Shown piece after piece: positions 1-6,292 of a stretch of 8,575 nt of DNA (positions are counted from its first letter, which is position 1; each line of letters begins with the position of its first letter). The stretch covers positions 1 through 8,575 of the forward strand of contig JBBRLG010000321.1 in assembly GCA_038231495.1 (NCBI GenBank). The letters run 5' to 3'. The DNA comes from JBBRLG01 sp038231495 (GTDB taxonomy: Bacteria; Planctomycetota; Planctomycetia; Gemmatales; Gemmataceae). Below the pieces are notes generated by a model, which saw nothing but the letters and a program-made list of their open reading frames with translations, ran no database searches and was not told where the DNA came from. Made by a program: the position numbers and the translations under genes.

Positions 1-63
1 AGCGGGCCGCTTGTGGTTACGGGCGTTTGTGCCGAATCGAGCCGCGGGCAGTATAGCAGCCCG

Positions 64-91
64 TTCAAAACCCGGCTCGCCGGGTTTTGAA
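64..91. terminator. Perfect hairpin with A and T tracts, probable bidirectional terminator
   Basis: Positions 64-76 are the exact reverse complement of 79-91, giving a 13-bp stem around a 2-base centre (in practice 12 bp with a 4-base loop). The GC-rich core is flanked by AAAA on the left and TTTT on the right, the layout of an intrinsic terminator that works in both directions. It probably insulates the ankyrin gene from whatever lies left of the window. The 11 bases at 71-81 (CCCGGCTCGCC) recur at 4494-4504 in another inverted repeat, so it may instead be a member of a dispersed palindrome family. Confidence 0.5.
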
Positions 92-114
92 ACCATTGGT
101 GGACCGGGACTCCG

Positions 115-133
115 TACAATGACGCAATGCGTC
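115..133 (+). promoter_or_regulatory. Candidate -10 box and adjacent palindrome upstream of the ankyrin gene
   Basis: TACAAT at 115-120 is one base from the sigma-70 -10 consensus and lies 44 bases before the ATG at 165. No good -35 box sits at the usual spacing: a TTGAAA at 87-92 is 22 bases away, and a TTGGTG at 96-101 is only 13 bases away. Directly downstream, 121-133 is a palindrome (GACGCA, one central base, TGCGTC) that could be an operator overlapping the start of transcription. Both calls are tentative, since motifs this short can arise by chance. Confidence 0.25.
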
Positions 134-164
134 CCGAACCAAATCCCCGAACGCGAGTGATCCC

Positions 165-797
165 ATGACCAACCCGATTTCACGTCGTACGTTCGCCACC
201 TTGGCTACGGGGGCCGTGCTCGGCGCCGCCGCCGATTTGCAGGCCGACGACAAACCGAAGGCCGACGCCGAAAAGCCGGCTCCCGGACCGACCGAGGCCC
301 CGTTCGAGCGCGACTATCCGCCGCCGGGATTCAAGCCGTCGTGGAAGAAACCCCAGCTCAACCGCGTCCTCGTGCAGGACTTCGTCGTCTTCGCCCACTC
401 CGACCTCGACCGGGTCAAGGTGCTGCTGGAGAAGGAGCCGGCACTGCTCAACGCCACGATGGACTGGGGCGTCGGCGACTGGGAGTCGGGCCTGGGCGGG
501 GCCGCGCACATGGGCCGGCGGGACATCGTCGAGTTCCTGCTGGAGCGGGGGGCGCGCATCGACATCTTCTGCGCCGCCATGATGGGCCAACTCGCAGCCG
601 TGAAGACGTTCCTCGCCCTGCAACCAAAACTAATCGACGCCAAAGGCCCGCACGGGTTCACGCTTCACTTCCACGCCCAGGTGGGTGCCAAGGACGCCGA
701 GCCGGTGTTGGACTATTTGCAGTCGGTCAAGAAAATGGAATTGAAGCCGATACCTTTCTTGAAACCGCCGACGGATCCCGGGGTCAAGAAGCCGTAG
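165..797 (+). CDS. Tat-exported ankyrin-repeat protein
   Basis: The product is 210 aa. The N-terminus carries a twin-arginine signal: SRRTFAT with Arg7-Arg8, a hydrophobic stretch at about residues 11-23, and a possible cleavage site after Ala27. A charged, proline-rich linker follows to about residue 60. From about 70 onward the sequence shows degenerate ankyrin units: helix pairs ending in VKVLLEKEPALLNA, then GRRDIVEFLLERGARID, then GQLAAVKTFLALQPKLIDA, and a GPHGFT turn. Ankyrin repeats bind proteins; no catalytic residues are visible. Export by Tat would place a folded protein in the periplasm or cell surface. The ATG at 165 is chosen because the Tat signal begins right after it; the Shine-Dalgarno match is weak. 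The gene stands alone, with a hairpin upstream and a gene-free region downstream. The fold and signal are well supported; the partner and role are unknown. Confidence 0.85.
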   Translation: MTNPISRRTFATLATGAVLGAAADLQADDKPKADAEKPAPGPTEAPFERDYPPPGFKPSWKKPQLNRVLVQDFVVFAHSDLDRVKVLLEKEPALLNATMDWGVGDWESGLGGAAHMGRRDIVEFLLERGARIDIFCAAMMGQLAAVKTFLALQPKLIDAKGPHGFTLHFHAQVGAKDAEPVLDYLQSVKKMELKPIPFLKPPTDPGVKKP

Positions 798-1456
798 AGC
801 TGGGCGAGCTTTCATGCAACGTCATCGTCCTGGGTATGGCAAATCTTTCGGGGAGCGAAACGCTTCCTGCCCTCGCCCACGAGGTGAGAGGAGCGCAATT
901 CACCGACCGCGGCAGCTTTTGCGCGTGCGCATGCGTCCGCTGGCGCACGCGAACGACACCCGGTTTTCCTTTGGCGTGGGTCGGCCTTTTTCGTGGCGAG
1001 GGTCGAGATTGGCCAGGGTCGATCGGGCGTCGGTGCTGTTGCGTAAGAGCCTACTGAAAAAGGGTTTACGGCTGCCTTGCGCAGAGCGTTTGCGCAAAAG
1101 CGGTTCGACCCTCGCCATATGTGGATTGGCTTGGCTAGGGTCGGACAGGCCCGGTCGTCATCCAAAGGGGTCGCGGTTGGACAACGATTGGCTCGCACGG
1201 CGTGGCGGACGACTCCCCCCGGCGACCACCACACGGTCCCGAATGTTTTGCCACACCCTTCGACCACACCCCAAACGGATTTTGATTGTACGCCTCCCAT
1301 CCAGGCCGGATAAAGGTAGGGGCAGTAGTTAAGCACGACACCCCGTCCCGATTATTTGGAGGCGGCAGGGGTTGTTCGCCTCCTGTGCCTGCCCGCGGCA
1401 GTCGTCTTGCTTTGGGCGCTGATCGACAACCTGGCCTCAACCGGAAAGCCGTTCGG
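798..1456. other. 659-bp gene-free region with degenerate repeats
   Basis: I see no credible gene here. Open frames exist on both strands across roughly 812-1336, but their products are arginine-rich, match no family I recognise, and mirror each other, as expected of GC-rich non-coding DNA. The region holds several copies of a TGGC-two-base-GGGTCG motif between 972 and 1145 in both orientations. It also holds a 9-bp perfect inverted repeat (922-930 with 943-951, 12-base loop) and a 7-bp one (1358-1364 with 1377-1383). No convincing promoter for the downstream operon could be picked, although one should lie in this stretch. Confidence 0.6.
972..1145. repeat. Cluster of TGGCNNGGGTCG motifs in both orientations
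   Basis: Copies on the + strand are TGGCGTGGGTCGG (972-984), TGGCGAGGGTCGA (994-1006), TGGCCAGGGTCGA (1010-1022) and TGGCTAGGGTCGGA (1132-1145). A reverse-oriented copy at 1105-1117 is identical to the 994-1006 copy. The copies at 1108-1117 and 1132-1141 therefore form an inverted repeat pairing 9 of 10 bases around a 14-base loop. The same motif recurs at the right end of the window (8436-8567). This looks like a dispersed short palindromic repeat; its function is unknown. Confidence 0.5.
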
Positions 1457-1843
1457 ATGCGCATTTTCAAGCTGGTGATGACGTGGCTCCTGGGACTCCT
1501 CTTCGTGGCGGGAGGGGTCAATCACTTCCTCAACACCGCCATTTATGTCAGCATCATGCCGCCCTACCTGCCGTGGCCGCGGGAACTCGTTTACGTCAGC
1601 GGCGTCTTTGAAATAGCCCTCGGCGCGCTGCTCCTGGTGCCACGGTGCCGGGTTCTGGCCGCGTGGGGGCTGATCGCGCTCCTGATCGCGGTGTTCCCGG
1701 CCAACATCCACATGGCTCTGCACCCGGACCAGTACGCCAACATTCCACTCATCGTCCTGTGGCTCCGACTGCCGTTGCAGGGCGTGTTAATCGCCTGGGC
1801 GTTCTGGCTCACGCGCGGCGGCGACCGGAGGCCGACGCCATGA
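1457..1843 (+). CDS. DoxX-like small integral membrane protein
   Basis: The 128-aa product is almost entirely membrane. Four hydrophobic helices lie at about residues 4-22, 43-62, 66-83 and 98-118. The loop after helix 1 has the pattern GGVNHFLN, then a tyrosine, then IMPPYLPWP. Helix 2 starts VYVSGVFEIALG and helix 3 ends in FPANIHMALHP. This pattern is typical of the DoxX/DoxD-like family of four-helix membrane proteins. Some members are linked to quinone or thiol redox partners, but most are uncharacterised. ATG 1457 was chosen over longer upstream extensions because it opens helix 1 directly and has GGAAAG 8 bases upstream; upstream residues are low-complexity. Its stop overlaps the next gene's start in ATGA (1840-1843), so it is probably translationally coupled to the LuxE-like gene. 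A role in delivering or handling lipid or aldehyde substrate is inference only. Confidence 0.85.
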   Translation: MRIFKLVMTWLLGLLFVAGGVNHFLNTAIYVSIMPPYLPWPRELVYVSGVFEIALGALLLVPRCRVLAAWGLIALLIAVFPANIHMALHPDQYANIPLIVLWLRLPLQGVLIAWAFWLTRGGDRRPTP

Positions 1844-2958
1844 ACTTCGACCCGATAAACGAACTGCTGCAAGCGCCGGCGTTCACGCCGGCCCGGCAAG
1901 CGCCGGCGTTCGCGCGGGCCGTGGACGCTTGCCTGGAAGTGCTGCGCGAGCGCTTCCCGCGCTACGCCGCGTTCCTCGACCGGACGGCCCGCGCGACGGG
2001 CGACGGGTCGCCGTGGGCGCGGGTCAACGCCCTGCCGCCGGTATTCCTGCCGGTCCTCAAAACTTACCAGTTCGCGCTGCCTCCGGAGTTGGCCGTCGTG
2101 ACCCGGCTCACCAGCTCGGGCACCACCGGCCGGCCGAGCGAAACGCCGTTGGACGAAGCGAGTTGGCGCTGGCGCGTCACGGCCATGCGGGCGAGTTACG
2201 AGGCCTTGAACCTGTTCCCCCACGACATCGACGCGCTGGCTTTCTTGATGGATCCGGCGACGACGCGCGTGGCCGGATCGCTTGTCATTGATGCAGTGCT
2301 GCGCGAGGTAAAGCAGGTCCGCTCGGTGACGTACCTGGCGCGCATGGGGGCTGCCGGGCCGGAGTTTCGGGCGGCCGACGCAGTGCGGGCACTGGCCGAG
2401 GCCGCGGCGCGTGGGCCGGTGCTGCTCGTCGGCTACCCGGCCCTGATTGCCGCCGCGGTGCAAGGGTTGATGCAGTCGGGCCGGGCACGCTTCCCCCTGC
2501 CGGAGGGCAGCGGCGTCTGCACGGGCGGCGGTTGGAAATCGTTCCTGCCGGGCGTCGGCCTGGACCAGCAGGAGTTTCGCGCCCAGGCTGCGGGCTTCTT
2601 CGGCATACCCCCCCATGCGGTGCGCGACATGTTCGGGCTGAGCGAGTGTCCGGCCGTCTTCGTGCAGTGCGAGCAGGGGCGCTACCACGTTCCTGTCTGG
2701 GCGTGGGCACAGGCGGTCGATCCGGAAACCGGCCGCGACGTGCCGGCGGGCGAAGTCGGCTTGCTGCAACTGACGGTGCCGTTGACCACCAGTTACCCGC
2801 TCTTGAAAATCCTGACGACCGACAAGGCCATCCTGAATGAAGGCTGCCCGTGCGGTCGGCCGGCACCGTTCCTGACGCCGCGCGGGCGGGTGACGGCGGC
2901 GCGGTTTGAAACGTGTGCCATGAAGATCGGCCGGGCCGTGAGCGGAGCGGAGAGATGA
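1840..2958 (+). CDS. LuxE-like acyl-protein synthetase (PaaK-related adenylate-forming enzyme)
   Basis: The 372-aa product matches LuxE in length (about 370 aa) and motif order. There is an adenylate-forming P-loop TSSGTTGRP (residues 91-99), LLVGYP in the middle, TGGGWK (228-233), MFGLSE (264-269, equivalent to the A5 motif), and a CPCGR cluster (336-340) followed by PFLTPRGRV. LuxE activates a fatty acid with ATP and carries the acyl group on a cysteine near its C-terminus before passing it to LuxC. A cysteine 14 residues from the end (Cys359) sits where that acyl-accepting Cys is expected. The start is ATG 1840, inside the ATGA overlap with the membrane-protein gene, with GGAGG at 1827-1831. 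The stop again overlaps the next ATG. Family assignment is strong; the substrate is not visible, and could be a fatty or other carboxylic acid. Confidence 0.88.
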   Translation: MNFDPINELLQAPAFTPARQAPAFARAVDACLEVLRERFPRYAAFLDRTARATGDGSPWARVNALPPVFLPVLKTYQFALPPELAVVTRLTSSGTTGRPSETPLDEASWRWRVTAMRASYEALNLFPHDIDALAFLMDPATTRVAGSLVIDAVLREVKQVRSVTYLARMGAAGPEFRAADAVRALAEAAARGPVLLVGYPALIAAAVQGLMQSGRARFPLPEGSGVCTGGGWKSFLPGVGLDQQEFRAQAAGFFGIPPHAVRDMFGLSECPAVFVQCEQGRYHVPVWAWAQAVDPETGRDVPAGEVGLLQLTVPLTTSYPLLKILTTDKAILNEGCPCGRPAPFLTPRGRVTAARFETCAMKIGRAVSGAER

Positions 2959-4349
2959 GCACGACCCCCAGCGACGCGGACGTTTACCGACCCCAAGCGG
3001 CGGCCGAACTCCGGGACTGTTTCACCCGACTAAGACAGGCGGGTAAGGAACTTCAGCGGCGGCCCCTCGGCGAACTGCTGGAGCCCCTCGAACGCCTGGG
3101 CAAACTTTGGCAGCCGGGGACGGACTATCACCGTCGGGCGCTGGAACTGCTAAGCAACACGTTCAGCCGTCGCGCGGTGGAAGCAGCCTTGGCGGGTTTG
3201 GCCCTCGGCATGACGCCGGCGGTGTTGACCGCGGGCCTGACGCGCGAGTTGGGCCGACTCGATCTGTTGGAAGCATGGGAGCCGGACGCCTTGAGTGTGG
3301 GCCACGTCCGCGGCTTCCCGCTTGGCGTCGTCGCCCAAATTCTGGCGGGCAACGTCTTCCTGGGCGGCGCGATCGCGCTCAGTCAAAGCCTGCTGACCCG
3401 CAACAGTACGCTCCTCAAGCTGAGCCGGGAGGACAGTGGTTTCACCGCCCTATTCGTGCAAGCGTTGCGCGCGGTGGACCAGCGGGGGCTAATCGCGGAC
3501 GCGCTGATCGTCGCCGCGTGGGACAGCAAGGAAGAGACCCTCAACGACGTGGTGCGCAGCGAGGCGGACGGCCTCGTGGTGTGGGGCGGGGCGGCGGCCA
3601 TCGCCGCTTACCCCGCGGAGCGGTGTCGGGGCCGTGTCATCCACTACGGGCCGCGCCTGGGCGTGGGCCTGGCGTTAGAGGGGATCGACCTGGGGCAGGC
3701 GTTGCCGGCGCTCGCGTGGGACGTGGCACTATGGGAGCAACAGGCGTGCAGTTCGCCGCGCGTGCTGTTGGTGGAGGACGCGGACCGTTCGGGCGACTTG
3801 CCGCGCCGGCTGGCAAGCGGCCTGGCGGACGCCCTGGCACGGGTGCGAACGCAATTGCCACCGCGGCCGCTGACGCTCGACGAGAAGGCGGAGGTGCTGT
3901 CGCTCCGCGAGGTCGCCTGGTGGACGGGGCAAGCGACCGTGCAACCGCTGGAAGGCGACCTGGATCATAGCGTGCTGCTCGCGGCGCAGGTGCCGACGGA
4001 GATTCCGCTCGGCTACCGCACCGTCGTCCTGGTACCGGTCGCGGAGTTAGCTCAAGTACCCGAAGTGCTGGCCCCTTACCGCGCCGCGTTGCAAACGGCG
4101 GTGCTGGCCGCGCCGTCGGCGCGGTGGCCGGAGGCGGTGCGGACCTTGGTGGAGGCAGGCTCGACCGAAGTCGCCGCCGCCGGTGCGTCGGCCGCTCGGT
4201 TCCTGGGTTTGCCGCACGAGGGCGAGTTTGCGCTGCGGCGATTGGTGCGGCTGGTCGGCATCGACCTGGGGGCCGGACCGCTGACCTGCCCCGACCGCGA
4301 CCCTGCCGGCAATGCCGCGGTAGCGTCGGCCTTGAAGACGAGCGGTTAA
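2955..4349 (+). CDS. LuxC-like acyl-CoA/acyl-protein reductase
   Basis: The 464-aa product is of LuxC size (about 450-490 aa). Residues 120-160 contain GFPLGVVAQILAGNVFLGG followed by a run of helices, TRNSTLLKLSREDSGF, the cofactor-binding stretch of the LuxC family, which is aldehyde-dehydrogenase related. The catalytic region reads WEQQACSSPRVLLVED, with Cys265 as the expected acyl-accepting nucleophile. LuxC uses NADPH to reduce an enzyme-bound acyl thioester to an aldehyde, receiving the acyl group from acyl-CoA or from LuxE. The start is ATG 2955, in a second ATGA overlap, with GGAG at 2944-2947. It is the last gene of a DoxX-LuxE-LuxC operon, followed by a long hairpin. Luciferase subunits LuxA/LuxB and thioesterase LuxD are absent from the window, so a role other than light emission is likely. 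The physiological aldehyde is unknown. Confidence 0.88.
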   Translation: MSTTPSDADVYRPQAAAELRDCFTRLRQAGKELQRRPLGELLEPLERLGKLWQPGTDYHRRALELLSNTFSRRAVEAALAGLALGMTPAVLTAGLTRELGRLDLLEAWEPDALSVGHVRGFPLGVVAQILAGNVFLGGAIALSQSLLTRNSTLLKLSREDSGFTALFVQALRAVDQRGLIADALIVAAWDSKEETLNDVVRSEADGLVVWGGAAAIAAYPAERCRGRVIHYGPRLGVGLALEGIDLGQALPALAWDVALWEQQACSSPRVLLVEDADRSGDLPRRLASGLADALARVRTQLPPRPLTLDEKAEVLSLREVAWWTGQATVQPLEGDLDHSVLLAAQVPTEIPLGYRTVVLVPVAELAQVPEVLAPYRAALQTAVLAAPSARWPEAVRTLVEAGSTEVAAAGASAARFLGLPHEGEFALRRLVRLVGIDLGAGPLTCPDRDPAGNAAVASALKTSG

Positions 4350-4559
4350 AGCGGCGCGGAGTGGATTATTCAGCGATACTGCTCGCTTTCTCTGTCAGTT
4401 CCTATCCTGTCTTTGGAGTCATCAACGGCACGGCGAGCCGGGAGCATAAGCGACCGGAGTGCGTTTCAGCGATACACTCCGGTCGCTTACGCTCCCGGCT
4501 CGCCAAATGCTTAGACCGTTTTTGATGTGTTTTAACCGTTATTGACCGGGGCGACGCGC
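4350..4559. other. 210-bp intergenic spacer between the LuxEC operon and the C1 module
   Basis: The spacer contains a long inverted repeat (annotated separately), a short T5 run at 4519-4523 just past it, and an 11-base direct repeat TTCAGCGATAC at 4369-4379 and 4465-4475. An in-frame TAA at 4533-4535 limits how far the formyltransferase gene can extend upstream. I found no convincing sigma-70 promoter between the hairpin and the TTG codons. Confidence 0.45.
4432..4504. repeat. Long inverted repeat with 30-bp arms, REP-like or terminator
   Basis: Arms at 4432-4461 and 4475-4504 are reverse complements at 29 of 30 positions (A4446 against C4490 is the mismatch). The loop is 13 bases. The arms are built on GGCGAGCCGGGAGC and GCGACCGGAGTG. 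A hairpin this long downstream of the LuxC stop would end or process the transcript, and the T5 run at 4519-4523 fits loosely. Its length and the core shared with the hairpin at 71-81 suggest a dispersed intergenic repeat of the REP or MITE type. I cannot count genomic copies from this window. Confidence 0.8.
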
Positions 4560-5471
4560 TTGCTTGCCATTAACGACGTACCCATCGAGGACACTTTCGC
4601 CGAGGCGTTCGGCATGACGGCCGTGCGCCTGCTCGTGACCGCCGCGACGCCGGCCTGGGCGCTGACTGCCGGCCAGATGACCACCGGTTACGCGGCCTCC
4701 GTGATCGGTTGCGACGCGGAGGCCGGCATCGAGCGCGTCCTGTCGCCCGAGGAATCGCCGGACGGCCGGCCCGGCGTCAGCCTGCTCCTCTTCGCCTTTA
4801 ACCGCGACGCCTTGCAAAAAGCCGTCGTCAACCGCGTCGGCCAGTGCGTGTTGACCTGCCCGACGACGGCGTGCTTTAACGGCCTGCCCGTCGTGAAGGA
4901 CAAGGCGATCCGCGTCGGCGGCCAGTTGCGCTTTTTCGGCGACACCTTTCAGTTCAGCAAAAAGCTCGAAGGCCGGCGCTTCTGGCGGCTGCCGGTGATG
5001 GACGGCGAGTTCACCTGCGAGGACTTCTTCGGCACCATCAAAGGAGTGGCCGGCGGCAACTTCCTGCTCGTCGGCGAAACCCAGACCACGGCGCTGGCGG
5101 CGGCCGAGGCGGCAATCGCGGCGATCCGCGCAGTCCCCGGCGTCATCGCACCCTTCCCCGGCGGCGTCGTGCGCAGCGGCAGCAAGGTGGGCAGCCGTTA
5201 CAAGAAGCTGCGCGCCAGCACCAACGACGCCTACTGCCCGACGCTGCGTGGCCTGGTGAAAAGCGACCTGCCCGACCAGGCCAACGCCGTCTACGAAATC
5301 GTCCTGGACGGCGTGGACCAGGCCAGCGTCGAAACGGCTATGCGCGTCGGCATCCGGGCCGCGTGCCGGCCCGGCGTCCTGCGCATCACGGCCGGCAATT
5401 ACGGCGGCAAACTCGGCCCGTACCACCTGCACCTGCACAAAATCCTCGACCCCCAGCCGCAGGGCGTGTGA
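4560..5471 (+). CDS. fhcD: Formylmethanofuran:tetrahydromethanopterin formyltransferase (Ftr/FhcD)
   Basis: The 303-aa product matches the Ftr family along its whole length. The N-terminus AINDVPIEDTFAEAF mirrors the usual M-x-I-N-G-V-x-I-x-x-TFAEAF. Further signatures are CDAEAGIER, GQCVLTCPTTACFNGLP (Cys100 within it), GSKVGSRYKKL (from residue 207) with ASTNDAYCPTLRG, and a C-terminal YHLHLHKIL. Ftr moves a formyl group between methanofuran and H4MPT; in bacteria it is the D subunit of the formyltransferase/hydrolase (Fhc) complex in formaldehyde oxidation. No ATG precedes the conserved N-terminus: after the TAA at 4533-4535 only TTG 4542 and TTG 4560 are available. TTG 4560 is preferred because it leaves one extra residue relative to the family, with GGGG 8 bases upstream; TTG 4542 would add six residues. 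fhcC follows after 5 bases. Family call very secure, start uncertain. Confidence 0.93.
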   Translation: MLAINDVPIEDTFAEAFGMTAVRLLVTAATPAWALTAGQMTTGYAASVIGCDAEAGIERVLSPEESPDGRPGVSLLLFAFNRDALQKAVVNRVGQCVLTCPTTACFNGLPVVKDKAIRVGGQLRFFGDTFQFSKKLEGRRFWRLPVMDGEFTCEDFFGTIKGVAGGNFLLVGETQTTALAAAEAAIAAIRAVPGVIAPFPGGVVRSGSKVGSRYKKLRASTNDAYCPTLRGLVKSDLPDQANAVYEIVLDGVDQASVETAMRVGIRAACRPGVLRITAGNYGGKLGPYHLHLHKILDPQPQGV

Positions 5472-5476
5472 CCACC

Positions 5477-6292
5477 ATGCTCACGTTGCAGTACACCAGT
5501 CAGACGAAAATCCCCGTCGAGGCGGAGTGCCTGCGGCCCGACACCCTCGCCGACAAGTCGCTCGCCGAGATCACGGCGCTGCCGGTGCAGCATGGCAACG
5601 CCCCCGCGCCGCTGGGCGAATTCTTCAAAGTGGCCGGCGACGCCGGCGACCAGCACCTGGTCATTGAGGGCGATTGCAGTCGGGTCAAATGGATCGGCAT
5701 GGAGATGAAGTCGGGCCGCATCGACGTGTACGGCAACGCGGGCATGCACCTCGGCTCGGAGATGAAGGGTGGCGAAATTCACGTCCACGGCAACGCGACG
5801 GACTGGGTGGGTGGCGAGATGCGCGGCGGCCGCATCCACGTCCACGGCGACGCGGGCCACCTGGCCGGCGCGGCCTACCGCGGCGCGCCGATCGGCATGC
5901 GCGGCGGCGTCATCCTGATCGACGGCAAGGCAGGCAACGAGATCGGCGCCAACATGCGCCGCGGCCTGATCGCGGTCGGCGGCGACAGCGGCGACTTCCC
6001 CGGCGTGTCGATGATTGCCGGCAGCGTCTTCGTCTTCGGCCAACCCGGCATCCGGCCCGGCGCGGGCATGAAGCGCGGCACCATCGCCGTCGGCGGCAAG
6101 GTGGCGCTGCTCGGCACGTTTCGCTACGATTGCGAATACGACCCGGTGTTCCTGCGCGTTTACCTGCGGCAATTGCGCGACTGGGGATTTGTGGCGGCGG
6201 AACGATTTATGGAAGGTTCCTGGCGGCGCTACAGCGGCGACCTGGTGGCGTTGGGCAAGGGCGAAGTGTTACACTGGCAGGGGAATAATTGA
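5477..6292 (+). CDS. fhcC: Formyltransferase/hydrolase complex subunit C (FhcC, formylmethanofuran dehydrogenase C-like)
   Basis: The 271-aa product has the normal length of FhcC. From about residue 60 to 220 it is a run of GxxGxxM-type turns typical of the right-handed GXGXG beta-helix shared by FwdC/FmdC, FhcC and the glutamate synthase C-terminal domain. Visible turns include GSEMKGGEIHVHGNA, GGEMRGGRIHVHGDA, GANMRRGLIAVGGD and GAGMKRGTIAVGG. The N-terminus (LTLQYTSQTKIPVEAECLRP) also fits. FhcC is a structural subunit that holds FhcD against the FhcA/FhcB hydrolase; it has no catalytic site of its own. ATG 5477 lies 5 bases after the fhcD stop, so the pair is cotranscribed and probably translationally coupled; the Shine-Dalgarno match is poor, consistent with coupling. 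Longer in-frame extensions overlap fhcD and were rejected. FhcA and FhcB are not in the window and should be encoded elsewhere. Confidence 0.92.
   Translation: MLTLQYTSQTKIPVEAECLRPDTLADKSLAEITALPVQHGNAPAPLGEFFKVAGDAGDQHLVIEGDCSRVKWIGMEMKSGRIDVYGNAGMHLGSEMKGGEIHVHGNATDWVGGEMRGGRIHVHGDAGHLAGAAYRGAPIGMRGGVILIDGKAGNEIGANMRRGLIAVGGDSGDFPGVSMIAGSVFVFGQPGIRPGAGMKRGTIAVGGKVALLGTFRYDCEYDPVFLRVYLRQLRDWGFVAAERFMEGSWRRYSGDLVALGKGEVLHWQGNN

Noticed and set aside
812..1336. Open frames of about 170 codons on both strands in the gene-free region
   Set aside because: They mirror each other, are rich in Arg/Pro/Ser, and cross the short repeats. Neither has a recognisable domain or a good ribosome binding site.
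1286..1456. N-terminal extension of the DoxX-like protein
   Set aside because: The extension is low-complexity and unlike the family, while ATG 1457 opens the first membrane helix and has GGAAAG at good spacing.
1591..2769. Long open frame on the minus strand (392 codons)
   Set aside because: It lies opposite the DoxX-like and LuxE-like genes, is arginine-rich, and matches no family. Such antisense frames are expected in GC-rich coding DNA.
1840..4349. Interpretation as a bioluminescence (lux) operon
   Set aside because: LuxE and LuxC homologues are present, but luxA, luxB and luxD are absent from the window, and a DoxX-like gene takes the first position.
5363..5476. N-terminal extension of FhcC overlapping the end of fhcD
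   Set aside because: The extra residues are arginine/proline-rich shadows of fhcD. ATG 5477 gives the usual FhcC length.
5399..6172. Minus-strand open frame of 257 codons opposite fhcC
   Set aside because: Its alanine/valine/histidine/aspartate repeats simply mirror the GXGXG repeats of fhcC.
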